DNA from: Elmis aenea
Taxonomy: Eukaryota > Arthropoda > Insecta > Coleoptera > Elmidae
Length of the DNA: 64,000 nucleotides
Direction: 5' to 3'
Assembly (NCBI GenBank): GCA_947652605.1
Contig: OX393581.1
Span: forward strand, 51,421,924 to 51,485,923
Shown here one piece after another: positions 1 through 10,489 of this stretch (the first letter of the stretch is position 1; each line of letters opens with the position of its first letter). The notes under the pieces are model-generated. The model had not been told where the DNA came from. It worked only from the letters and a program-made list of their open reading frames with translations, and searched no databases. The translations under genes were made by a program, and so were the position numbers.

Positions 1-42
1 ATACGTACCACAAAAAAACAACTATTTTTACAATCCCTTTAA

Positions 43-561
43 CCCCTTACTGCATGACTTTTTAAATTTTCAAATAATTTTTTTTGAATGTGTACAATAT
101 ATTACAGAATGCTAAAAAAATGTTAAAAAAATTTTATTTTTATTTTAAGACGAAATTTTTTAACTTTTCTGTTTTTTTTTTAATATGTAACACCATGCAT
201 ATATACTACATACATAATTTTTATTCATAAAAATTAAATGATTTGGCACAAAGGATTTAGGCGTTATTATAGTAAAAAAAAATTACACGTCGAATTTATA
301 ATGTAAATAAATAAAATGCAATAACATAAATTTACCCAATTTGCATAAATGGCGGTAGTAGGCGGGAGATGTTAAGCTCTTTGACGTTTTTTAATGTATA
401 TTTTCTGTAGTTCGACATAGATGGCGCAATTTTTCAAATATTACGCGTAAAACTGTATATTATTAATATACTACACTGTAGATGGCGCTACTATATGAGA
501 ACTATGACTAATATCGCTTTATATGGTACGTATCATATCTGATACAATATGCGGTAAGGGG
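43..561. mobile_element. TIR-bounded non-autonomous DNA element, possibly piggyBac-type
   Basis: The ends form an inverted repeat: CCCCTTACTGCAT at 43-55 and ATGCGGTAAGGGG at 549-561, one mismatch in 13. The left end is preceded by TTAA (39-42). On the right TTAA occurs one base beyond the end (563-566). TTAA target sites are the hallmark of piggyBac elements, so that class is inferred but not proven. The interior codes for nothing recognisable and carries two copies of TAGATGGCGC (about 419 and 479). Confidence 0.5.
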
Positions 562-3555
562 TTTAAGGTAACAGTATCATAATCGTCTCAGCCAAAATCC
601 TGCAAAGAGAGCTTCTTCTAGATGGCAACCATAATTGGCTATGGGTTCATTAAAAAAGAATTTTCTTCTTGTTTCGTTGATGTATTAGGTATTAAAGGGT
701 ATTAAGTTTAAAAGTAAGCAAGTTATAGCAGTATTATTGTATTTATTACGTTTTATCAAAGTGGCCAATGAAAAACAAAACAAAACATCACATAAATAAA
801 GTAGCTGTACTTAATTAAACACAAAAGACTTAAACATTTTAAGATATTCTTAACATTTCATAATAATTTATTATTTTTCATTTACTATTACCCTTGACTA
901 TTCTATTACTATTAAATATAAATTATTAGATAATATTGAAGCTGTAGCTCTTTCTCTCGATGGGTAATACAAATTTAAGACTTGTTTCTTGTAGATAATA
1001 ATGATATTGTAAGCATAATGTTCTTAAAACAGCCAATCTTAAAAAGACAGTTGAATACAATTGATGAATTAACATTAGCTGTTTTAAGGACAGTTCATCA
1101 AATAAAAAGAAATGTGTTTATGAAAATAATACTCTGTTATCTACATGGTGCAGATTTCAAATTGGCATTGCCCATAGTAAGTGAACAATCATAAAATGTT
1201 ATGAAATGTAAAAAATATCTCAATTTACTTAAATTTTCAATTTTGTACGTTTTTAATGAAGTAAAACTAGCTTATTAATGTAATCTTTTATTTTTTTTTC
1301 AATTGTCACTTAGCTTAAACTTAGTAAATACAATATTATTGTTATAACTTGCTTATTTTTAAAGATAAACCTAACAACCCATCCATCAATGAAACGAGAA
1401 AAAAATCTCTTTTTAATGAATCCATAGTCAACTATGGTTGCCATATACTGAAAGTCAAGTTTGACTTATATATCAAAAATCAAGTGTGCCATAACTTTTT
1501 AGATATATTTTTCTTATTCTACGTAAAAATATCTACAGGAATCATTTCACAATTTGATTTTAACGTATTTGATTTTATCGAATTATTTACCATTGAAAAA
1601 ATCGTCTGCTTTTAGTTCTTTCAAAATATTTAAAAAATGGAAGTTGTAGGTCAAATGTCAAAATGACATTAAATTCGTCTTGAAATTCTGCCCAACTTTG
1701 CTAATTTAACCAACTATGTATCTCTTATAATAACAAAGTTACCCATGCAACACATGTAGCTTATTGTCACCCTGTACATACCAATCGGATTTTTATTCTC
1801 AATTCCAATCAGCCTGTAAAACATTTAAAATAATTAAGTTACATCCTGGTATTTTGAGCTAAACACTCGGTATATTTCGAATAATTTTAGGCATGCACCT
1901 AATGGCTATTAAGATATATCTTTAAATAAATAGCAGCCGGAAAGATGTACCACATAAAGGCACACACTTTTTCAAAAAATAATTGTATACCAGTTTTACT
2001 AATGAAAATGAGATAATGAAATATTCATGAAGCAATCAACGGCTGCATTATAAAGCTAGTGTACATTTTACCGAAACAGAAAAACTCGATTGAGACGTTA
2101 ATGCGAAGCTACGGAAATTTGTACAAAACTTAGGAATAAATTATGAGGATGTTTCTAAATCTGTTCGTTATTTAATCTGGTAAAACTGGTTTGAAGTGTG
2201 TACAGTGTACACCAACCGACCGACACCGTCTACCCACAACTGCCTAACGTATTTTGAAGCGAATCTAAATATTTGCATACGTATTTTAACTCTTCGCTTT
2301 ACAAAGCAGCCAATCCTGTATGCCTATATTCATTAAATAATTACACAGAAAGTTCTTTTCATGCACAGTTGGCAAAGTATGTTTGTAAACAAAACCTAAG
2401 AAGAAAAAAGTAAGTAATTAAAAACGATATCGTTTACAGTCAAACTTGAGGCACCAACAAAAATAAAACTACAAAAAAAGGAACTTATAAAGATGCAGTT
2501 CATCTAATTTATAGGGTTATACAGAAGGAACAATATGAAATCGAAAAAAAAATAGGGGTATTGCGGCGCAATATCGAAGAGCTCGTGTAAAAACGAGTGG
2601 AACCCATTTTCACAAACATAGAAATAGCACAAGCAGTCACAAAACGCGAACTGTTCAATATGTTCCCAAGGGTAGTTGGAGAACCTACTAATTTTTTGGT
2701 GTATTCGTTTTGCTCGCGAATAGTTCTTAAACAGTTCGCGAACTTCAAATTTTGGTCTATCCGCGACGTTACATGACTCTTGGATAAGTTAAAAAGTTTT
2801 GGATAGATTAACAGACTACTACTAAATACTTTAGGACCACAAGCCACTAAAGCATTTCGCGTCACCTGTTGAATATTTCGGCAGTTGAGAAATCCAGTGC
2901 TCCGTTATTACAACTAATTTATGCGCCCCTCAGTGTGCTCAGAAAACAACCAACTAATTAACGATAACGCATCTGGTCTATCGTGTTTTTAAAATATGTG
3001 CTTTAAATGCGAGGTGGGACCACGTTCCATGGCGTCATATAATAAACTGCTGTACTTTGCTAATTAAGTTTGGGAAGTAGTTGAAAATTATCGTCCGCTG
3101 TTATTGTTTCTGCTACCAACGTGCACTGTGTAGACATTTAACAACAAACTTTGCAGTAGATGATGTAATTATAGTGATTTATATTTAGTTTCAAGCAACG
3201 CTTGAGAACGCGTAGAGAAAAATTAAAACTGGAGCTTGATAAATTGTTTGATCATTTAAAAGATTCGTTTATTAACGTAAATAAACTTTATCCAAAAGAA
3301 GCACTTCTTTTTTTAACAGATTTCTTGTCAAAATGCAATACCTGTTTCAAAACTTTCGTCCGTCAGGTTAGAAATTTACACCAATTAAGTATGTAGAAAA
3401 GTTATTCAGGCAGTCTTATTTATTAAGTTTATGGGGAAGACTCCCGAACATATTTTCAAACAAAATACTGGTCTAAAGAATTTAAATGGAACAGAAAATA
3501 AATTCGAGTAGATTCAGTAACTGGAAGACTTCTTTCTGGAAGTTATTTTTTTTTT
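562..3555. other. AT-rich non-coding stretch, no gene recognised
   Basis: Frames here are short and AT-driven. A coding-like run on the + strand near 2451-2600 and another at 3200-3370 (ending in CAG/GTTAGA) were examined; neither matches a family I know. A CCCTGTACATA end near 1774 resembles the terminus of a small DNA element, but no partner end was found. Confidence 0.5.
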
Positions 3556-3559
3556 TACA

Positions 3560-3828
3560 ACATTGGTTCATAAATTTGAAATAACCTATTAAAACGCCTT
3601 GATTTAATTTTTCATTGAAGTATTGTTAAAAAGAAAACACTGATGTCGAAATTTCAAAGAAAATTTACATTATTAAACGATTTTGAATATGGGAAACTTT
3701 GCGCCGTTTTGTATTATCTAATTCCTACCTCTACAGCGTTAACGGATCGTTCATGTCAAGTGCTATTAGATAGTGGGCTTCGTCTTACCTAAAACAAAAA
3801 AAAAAAAACTGTTAGAATAAAAAACAAA
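3560..3828 (+). repeat. Dispersed repeat, copy 1
   Basis: This segment is diverged but clearly related to 28365-28556. Shared blocks include ATTCCTACCTCTACAGCG, a GATCGTTCAT block, ATTAGATAGTGGGCTT and an A-rich end near CCTAAAACAAA. It has no coding content. The A-rich end would fit a retroposon (SINE-like) copy, but I see no clear tRNA-type A and B boxes. The family is unknown. Confidence 0.5.
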
Positions 3829-3835
3829 TACCGAG

Positions 3836-4681
3836 GAAATGGAAAAATAATTACTAATCAATATACAAAAAAGGAGAACAGACCCAATGTGAAAATTACA
3901 GACCAATCTAAAGCCCAAACTAGCTACCTACAACATATACACAAAAATTCTAGAAAAGAGAACATGTAGAATTAAATTAGGAGAAGAACAAGAGCAGCTT
4001 TTAGACCAGAAAGACAGACAAGGCTAGTGCTAGGGAAATTTTGAGGAAGTAAATGAATTGGTGTACTTAAGAACACTACTCACAAATAGAATGGAAGAAG
4101 AAAAAGACATAAACATGAGAATACTGAAAGCCAACAAAAGTGCAGGAGCTTTAAATAACCTAATAAGAGCAAAACAGTTATCTAGGAGCACAAAACTACG
4201 TTTGTGTAAAACAATACTAAGACCTACAGCGATCTATGGGTGTGAGACCCGGGTACTGAACAAAAATGCAAAGGAAGCCCCAAGAAGATGGGAAATAAAG
4301 AGAATTAGAAGAATAGTGGGAGGGAAGAGAACAGGCGAGGGATACATAAGAAGAACGAACGAGGAGGTATATACAATTTTTAAAGAAGCGACCATAGACA
4401 AAGTAATAAATGCCAGAAGAATACAATGGCTAGGACATATTGAGAGAAGAGAGGAGAGCAGAATAATAAAAGAGATAGCGTGCAAAGAACCCTGCACACA
4501 AGAAACAAAAGAGGAAGACCCAAAGAAAAGATGGAGAGAAGCGGTGGAGGGTGGAGGCAGAGCTAAAAGAGGAAAACAATGAATTGGAGGAAGAAAGCGT
4601 TAGAGAGAAGAGTGTAGAACAACTTTACCAAGCTCTGAAGCTAAACGGTCTGCAAAATAGCTTTTATATATTTATATATAT
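3836..4681 (+). pseudogene. LINE (non-LTR retrotransposon) reverse transcriptase remnant, 3' half
   Basis: A relic of a non-LTR retrotransposon ORF2. The 5' part (about 3836-4030) keeps a broken early reverse-transcriptase segment ending in LGEEQ, where the family normally continues into GFR. The catalytic palm is missing. A clean 174-codon frame (4058-4582) then gives the C-terminal region, with ILRP, YGCET, RRWEIKRIRRIVGG and WLGHIERR, motifs typical of insect RTE-like and related LINE C-termini. The tail at 4660-4681 is an AT repeat, and the Gypsy-type element is inserted in it. The missing palm with an intact C-terminal frame indicates an internal deletion. The clade is uncertain. Confidence 0.8.
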
Positions 4682-4842
4682 TGTGACGATCAAGGGTGTA
4701 GGGTGTAAATAATAATATTGGGACGATCAAGGTGGTAATGAAAAATAACAGTTTATGTATAACGATGATAAAAATAAAAAGATGTTGACATTTGTGCTGA
4801 ATAAATAGTTGTTTTATTTTGTTGAACCTAGCAGACGTAACA
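4682..4842 (+). repeat. 5' LTR
   Basis: A 161-bp repeat starting TGTGACGATCAAGG and ending GCAGACGTAACA. It contains the sub-repeat GGGACGATCAAGG and an AATAAA at about 4800 that could serve as the poly(A) signal. It is identical by eye to the 3' LTR. Confidence 0.9.
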
Positions 4843-4844
4843 TT

Positions 4845-4862
4845 TGGGGGCTCGTCCGGGAT
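4845..4862 (+). promoter_or_regulatory. Primer binding site, tRNA-Pro type
   Basis: The 18-mer TGGGGGCTCGTCCGGGAT lies two bases after the 5' LTR. It is the well-known complement of the 3' end of tRNA-Pro, used as primer site by murine leukaemia-type retroviruses. Position and sequence together make this a confident call. Confidence 0.85.
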
Positions 4863-5005
4863 TAAAAGGAAGAATCCTGAGGTAATTAGTGGATTAAAAG
4901 GAAGAATCCTGAGGTATCAGTAATTAGTGGATTAAAAGGAAGAATCCTGAAGTATCAGTAATTAGTGGATTAAAAAGAATAGTCCTGAGGGAAGAATCAG
5001 TAATT
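4861..5005 (+). repeat. Leader tandem repeat of the LTR element
   Basis: About four copies of a unit containing ATTAAAAGGAAGAATCCTGA start at 4861, 4893, 4931 and 4969, so spacing is 32, 38 and 38 bases. The last copy is diverged. They lie between primer binding site and Gag start, the region where retroelements often hold packaging or dimerisation signals. That role is inference only. Confidence 0.75.
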
Positions 5006-5014
5006 AAGTAATTA

Positions 5015-5988
5015 ATGGTGAAGACTAGGTCTGCAGAAATGGAGCAACCAAATATAATAGATGTAATTATGCAGAAGATGGGAGAAATGGAAAAGAAGCG
5101 AGAAGAACAACAAGTACTAATGGAAAAGAAGAGACAAGAAGAACTGAAGGAAATATTAAATTTCAATAGGGAAGAAATGAAGAAAATTATGAACAGAAAT
5201 AATAAGGAGATTGAAGAAAGGATAAGTGCTATACAGGGAGATATAGGTAAAACTGTGGGAAGAATTGACAATTCGGAACAGCAAGTACTAGAGTTAAAAG
5301 CGAAAGATTCTATAAATGAAGTCCGTGAAAATATCAGTACTGAAAGTATCGAGAGAACAACCATAAATTTAGAAAGGGGTGACAAATCAAAGGCAAGAGG
5401 TTTTAAGATCCCGTTTTATGATGGAAAGGTGCCATGGAGTGTGTATAAACTACAGTTTATGAGCTTGGTAAAAGTTAATAAGATACGCCAAGAAGCATCG
5501 ACAGTTGTAGAAGTTTTATTATCTACATGGATTTCAAGATATGGTTTACCTTTAGAAATACATAGTGATCAAGGTAGGAATTTTGAATCAAAGTTATTTT
5601 GTCAATGTTTAAAAATACATAAAACCAGAACAACCCCTCAACCTAAAGCAATAGTTGAATATGTTGACGAGTTCCGAGATAAGATGGAGTATGTTCACAA
5701 TGTTGCAAGAGAAAATTTGTTAAAATCGTCAAATAGCATGAAACTAAGGTACGATTTGAAGGCGAATGTCAAGAGATTTGAAGTTGGCGAACTGGTGTGG
5801 TTCTTTAATCCGCGGAGAAAGCGAGGGTATTCGGGGAAGCTACAGTGCGATTGGGAGGTCCATGTGTGATTGTGGATCGGGTGAATGATATTGTATATAG
5901 GATCAGACAAGCGCCGAAGGTAAAAATGAAAATAGTGCATGTTAATAGGTTGGCGAAGTTTTATCGGATAGAGGACTGTGTAAGTTGA
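5015..5988 (+). pseudogene. Gag-integrase deletion chimaera with a frameshift near the 3' end
   Basis: The frame opens at 5015, 10 bases after the leader repeats, and stops at 5869 (284 codons). Residues 1-156 are Gag-like: a charged, probably coiled-coil N-terminus, then FKIPFYDGKVPWSVYKLQF, the usual start of Gypsy capsid. From about 158 the protein becomes integrase: STWISRYGLPLEIHSDQGRNF carries the second catalytic Asp (D185). After TTPQ a second deletion removes the third catalytic residue, and the frame resumes in the integrase C-terminus (about 213-284, with VGELVWFFNPRRKRGYSGKLQ). One base appears to be missing around 5856-5858; the last integrase part (VNDIVYRI, HVNRLAKFYR) reads on in another frame to TGA at 5986-5988. 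Both large deletions preserved the frame. Confidence 0.85.
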
Positions 5989-6046
5989 TATTTGTTTGTT
6001 TTGTTGAGAATATCTGAGGACAGATATGATGAGGTCAGGATGGCAA

Positions 6047-6207
6047 TGTGACGATCAAGGGTGTAGGGTGTAAATAATAATATTGGGACGATCAAGGTGG
6101 TAATGAAAAATAACAGTTTATGTATAACGATGATAAAAATAAAAAGATGTTGACATTTGTGCTGAATAAATAGTTGTTTTATTTTGTTGAACCTAGCAGA
6201 CGTAACA
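6047..6207 (+). repeat. 3' LTR
   Basis: Direct repeat of 4682-4842 with no difference seen by eye. It is preceded by GATGAGGTCAGGATGGCAA, only weakly purine-rich for a polypurine tract. The LINE AT tail resumes after it (ATATATATAAAAT). Confidence 0.9.
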
Positions 6208-6261
6208 ATATATATAAAATAAGTAAGGCAACACCAACAGACAGGCGGAATCATTTAATTT

Positions 6262-6326
6262 TTTCGTGGAAGCCGGGGGTTCCGTGGAAGCCGGGGGTTG
6301 CGCGGAACCCATTTTGAGAAACACTG
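6262..6326. mobile_element. hAT-type element, right-end fragment
   Basis: A locally GC-rich patch with GGAAGCCGGGGGTT twice, ending CATTTTGAGAAACACTGCTG, the inverted form of the CAGCAGTGTTTCTCAAAAT ends seen in hAT elements. No matching left end was found; the LINE and LTR insertions may have separated it. Confidence 0.45.
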
Positions 6327-7465
6327 CTGTAGAAAATATATCGTTACATCAAATGCGATAACAAAAAACAAAAATACCGTTTATGCCAGACTGGCAATAA
6401 AATCAGTCGTAGCTCGTTACACGGTGTTTATGCTATATTAATATATTTCGTCTTGACAACCTATTGTTCGAAATTTATATTCGGTCCAATAAATTTCAAG
6501 GGCTATTGAATTCGCTGGTGTATTGTTACACAATCGTATCTGTATAAACTAACGGTAACAACAAATCGGTAAGTTATGAGAATTGTGATTTAAAATATAT
6601 ATTCATGTGAAATACATTATCCACGTTTGGAGGATCGTTGAAAGTTTAATTAAATTAATGAAGAGGGTTAAATTTTCAACTACTACCTATGCGTCGATAA
6701 TTTTAGAATCGGATTAAAAACAAATTGTAAATTAAAATCAAAGGGAATTTTAATATTTATAAAAAAAAAGGTCACAATATGTTTATACCAAACTCACCCA
6801 GAAGAAAATATTTAAAGGTCACCAATTTCACGTGGTAAGATAGTTGTCTTACACTTTGTAAGTGTTTGTGTGTTTTTTAAAAATTGATTTAAGGCCCGAA
6901 ACTTTGAAAAAAGTTTCTTTTTCGTATTTCTGTTATTTATTAAGTACTGGATGCCCCAAATTCGAGGGGATCGAATAGGGAGAAGGGGTTAAATTAGCAA
7001 ATGTGTGCAATTTTCAAGACAAATTGAGAAAATGTTGAACCATTTTTGCTTCTTGAATTTCAAAAAAGTATTTTTTCCTATTGTTCACGTGTTTTTTCAA
7101 CGTTATTATTATAGAAATAGCAATACTATTTACGTTTTAAATTAACCTCGCCGGCAGGGAACAACTTTTTCTTTGCCAGTTTTAAAAGTATAACCCTACC
7201 TTGTGTTTTGTTAAATGGTAACTATTGTTAGTGTTGAAATTTTAAATGGTCTATTTTATTCTATTAAATATAAGTAATGTATTTTGTTATTTAAAAAAAT
7301 AAAAACAAGTGATTAAAATGATAAAAAACACTTTTTGTAAAACCTCCAAACCAGAGAATAGTAAAAGATTATTGGAAACAGTTTAGAATTTTTCTCAAAA
7401 AGTGTATAATTTCGGTAACTTTACTGTTTCTTCACCTTCAATATTAATCGAGATACCTATGTAAC
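6327..7465. other. Intergenic, nothing recognised
   Basis: AT-rich sequence without a convincing reading frame, RNA gene or repeat boundary. Confidence 0.5.
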
Positions 7466-8142
7466 TAGGGCATCCAAAGTTACCTAAATTTTCTTTTACC
7501 GGTAAACGGTAAATATTTTAAGTAAAAACCGGTTAATCGATGAATTACCGGTAATTTTCTTTAATTGAAAATTTCTGTGATAGTACTACTACTTATTGGC
7601 AAGCAATATTTTTATAGTATGTTCAAAGTGGTAATTAACGAAAGCCTACTAAGTTTTAGTAAAGTTTAACACATTAACAAAAAAACAATAAACATTATTT
7701 CTTAATAAACAAACAAAATCGTTTAACGAGATAACAAATAACAATAACATGAAGTTGTAATAAACTCTTTCAAATAGATAATTAACAATAAACATACGAA
7801 ATAAGTTTAATACATTAAGAAAACACTCAGTTCTTAATGTAACAGACCAGACTCGGTAAAACACTTTTTAAATATTCAGATCCAGTTCTTTTTGAGAATT
7901 AAAATCTGCACGCAGTAGACAAATCGTATCTAATGTCTTATCACTTAACTCAGACTTGTTCGAATTTTCGTACCTAACCTGCAGAAGAAAAGGCTCTTCC
8001 TGCCTTGACACTCGTGGGTTTCACTGTGAGGTGGTTGTAAATTACCGAAATTATCGATATTTGTCGTCAAAATTTACCGGTAATTTCGGTAAACATGTTG
8101 GCCCGTAAATTGGTTAACTGTTTACCGGTAATGGAACCCCTA
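7466..8142. mobile_element. hAT-type non-autonomous element with ACCGGTAA iterations
   Basis: The flanks TATGTAAC (7458-7465) and AATGTAAC (8143-8150) match in 7 of 8 positions, fitting the 8-bp hAT target duplication. The ends TAGGGCATCC and (inverted) TAGGGGTTCC are similar terminal repeats. ACCGGTAA-type words recur several times near both ends: three on the left (7498-7556) and several on the right (8035-8133). The interior holds only AT-rich frames and no transposase. Confidence 0.7.
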
Positions 8143-9765
8143 AATGTAACCCTATACAATTTTAAAATATTTACAGCAGTGGAGGACTGACCAGGGTGTC
8201 AGTTTGCCTGACGGCAAGTGGGCCCCTGACGAAGCGCACCCCCTTTAAGATTAGACAAAAATCTAATGACCTTCGGCAGTGAATTTTGTAATAAAAAATT
8301 TAAAAAAATATTTTTAGACCCAGTCGCCAGTGATTTACAGTAAGAATGTTTGAAAATTATTTAACAAAATGCTGTACTTTTACAAAACTGAAGTAAAAAT
8401 TGTGTCATCGAATTTGTTTCAATGCATTCTACAAATATGTTTTAATAACGAATGTTATACGCGTGATTTGATAACTTTTTCTGTGCAAACATTTTTTTTA
8501 AACATTTACAACTTGCATTCAATCAAGACAATTACGGATTTCTATCAAAATCATTACTAAAACAACATAAATTTTAAATGTTTGGGTCCCTTTTGTCTGG
8601 GAAAAAATCTGATGATAAATTCATGTAAGCTTTGGTAGCTAAGCATCATAATTAATAACGTCAAACGCAAATCAGTTTGTTAAATCAAATGTCGACCTAA
8701 TTGAACCAACTTATCAACTTCCTTTGTAAGAAGCAGGAACTGAATGGCATTAGGGAATTAATTAATTAAGCAAAATACAAACTTCTTCCGAGTTAATTTG
8801 CGTACTTTAAATGGTTTATAGAGTTATATAAGTCCACGGTTCTGGTTCTTTTATATTCGGGAACAACTGAACGAACTGAGTCTACCAACTGCTTACATCT
8901 GTCTGGATAAATTATCAGTTAATTAAATGATTACAGTCACACTAGTCTAGCTGAATTAATCTGAGTCCGCACTTAAATTTTGTTCCTAAATACTCAGGAA
9001 TAATGCTTATAACGTTCTGAAAAGAGGACATTATTAATGGGTGCTTAATGACAATCGCACTTTTCATGCAAAAAATAGACTTTTAGAAATGCGTTTTTTT
9101 TTGTGTTACCACTTTAAGGTAATTTAAAAATAAAATCGTATGGTTGTTTAAAAAACGCTACAAATATATTGGCTAGTAAGATTCCCCATTTCCCTTATGG
9201 AGTAGGACTAATGCAGCCAGACAAATACCTTCACGTATCGCTTATCAAGACCTTCCTAGTTAAAAGAAAAAGAAGCTACTTCCTCGTTGAGCGGATATAG
9301 TGTGACACCTGACGTATTTAATAAAAAAAATGAAAGCAGGTGCGAAACGACCCCGAACAACGTCTGAACATCTCGCAACTTCGATGCGTGGTTTTGATAT
9401 TGAAATTTATGTATCTATGGAGGTTTAGAAAACGTAAAATATGATCTGTTTGAAAAGAAAAAATTGGCCGAATAGCAGATGTGACGCAACACGCATTCAT
9501 TCGTTTTATGTCTCATTTATCACATATTCAATACACAGCGTAAATAGCGTCAGATAGAGAGGGCGGGCGCGCGAAGGCAAAATTACACTTTGTTTATCGT
9601 GCATCGTCTGTTTTAAAGGCGAAAAAAAAATTAAGTCTCATTTGTTTTTATAAGTAAAGGGTTGCTTTGGGAGTTATTGGGCAAAGCTTATGTTTTTTTT
9701 TTGCGGAAAATAAAGGCCTACTATTTTAAGACTTTAAACAAGTTTATGATACAATTATTATTATT
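8143..9765. other. Intergenic with a GC-rich relic at 8180-8290
   Basis: The stretch around GTGGGCCCCTGACG is GC-rich against its background, like other GGGCCCC-bearing relics here (11.9, 14.2, 20.9 and 31.7 kb), and is probably old transposon sequence. The rest shows nothing I recognise. The frame at 9318-9500 on the - strand has no family features. Confidence 0.4.
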
Positions 9766-9769
9766 TTAT

Positions 9770-10410
9770 TTAGCCATGAGTCCTTCTACTGTTAGGTGTG
9801 CGACTGTTGAGTTGTGCTGACTTTTTTCCATGTTTTTCTGTCTTGTGCTAAATTTTTTATGTCTTTCCATGTGATGTTTCTATCCATTGCTGCTTTTTTA
9901 ACTTCGTCTTGCCAGGTTTTTCTCGGTCTACCTCTTTTGTTTTTTCTCTGTGAGCTTGCTTCAAAGGTTTTCTGGTTAACCTTCGTTCTTTCATCCTATA
10001 AATGTGACCCAACCATCCCAGCTGTCTTTCTTGTATTTTTGTTTCAACTGATTTTATCTTTAATTGTTCTCTACATGTTTCATTTCTGATTTTTTCGCCC
10101 ATCGCTTTTATTATGTCGACTGCTTCCATTTCTATTCCCTTCCTTCTTAGGCGCCCCTCCATACGTCTTTTCTTTTGATTTCATCGAATGCCTCACCAAG
10201 TCTATTAAACAGAAATGCATTTCCTTGTTTTTGTTAAGCCCTACAAAGACTGGGTCTTGCGTACTCCTTCCTCTTCTGAAACCGTTTGGGATTTTTCTAT
10301 TGTATTTTCTATTTCTTCTTTTAATCTGCCTTTTATCAGTCTTGCCAGTATTTTACCTGGTACACTCATTATTGTTTACCTCTATAGTTCGAACAATATG
10401 ATACAATTAA
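9770..10410 (-). pseudogene. LINE reverse transcriptase remnant with 3' end, minus strand
   Basis: Reading from high to low coordinates, frames with shifts give a reverse-transcriptase start (KILARLIKGRLKEEIE, then an SQ..FRRGRST-like stretch), a degraded second motif (FCLIDL) and then, across an apparent internal deletion, a C-terminal region in a 101-codon frame (9857-10162) with QLGWLGHIYRM. The 3' end runs into an AAATAATAATAATTG-type tail at about 9750-9770. A related 3'-end fragment lies at 37690-37815. Palm motifs with the catalytic Asp pair are missing. Confidence 0.75.
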
Positions 10411-10489
10411 GAACAATAAATTATATGGATTCTTAGGCTATTTCGAGTTTCCTAGAAAAATAATTTCGTTAACAAAATGTATACTAAAT

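Larger units (their letters stand above)
4682..6207 (+). mobile_element. Short, internally deleted Gypsy-type LTR retrotransposon
   Basis: Two 161-bp direct repeats (4682-4842 and 6047-6207), identical by eye, begin TGTGACGATC and end ACGTAACA, fitting the TG...CA rule. The flanking tetranucleotide ATAT (4678-4681 and 6208-6211) fits a 4-bp target duplication, although the site is itself an AT repeat. Between the LTRs there are only about 1.2 kb: primer binding site, repeated leader and one Gag-integrase reading frame. Protease, reverse transcriptase and RNase H are absent, so the copy is non-autonomous and could only move with proteins supplied by a full-length relative. Identical LTRs imply recent insertion. 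It sits in the AT tail of the upstream LINE remnant. Confidence 0.9.

Noticed and set aside
2509..2865. 118-codon frame on the minus strand and coding-like run on the plus strand near 2451-2600
   Set aside because: Neither strand matches a family I know; the plus run (KDAVHLIYRVIQKEQYEIEKKIG) ends in a stop with no splice context. Possibly transposon-derived, but not supported enough to call.
3202..3396. 64-codon frame with charged N-terminus ending near CAG/GTTAGA
   Set aside because: Could be an exon, but there is no acceptor, partner exon or recognised domain.
5695..5940. Minus-strand frames over the LTR element (4924-5385, 5695-5940, 5961-6254)
   Set aside because: Antisense to the Gag-integrase frame or to the LTR; low-complexity Ser/Phe-rich composition typical of antisense.
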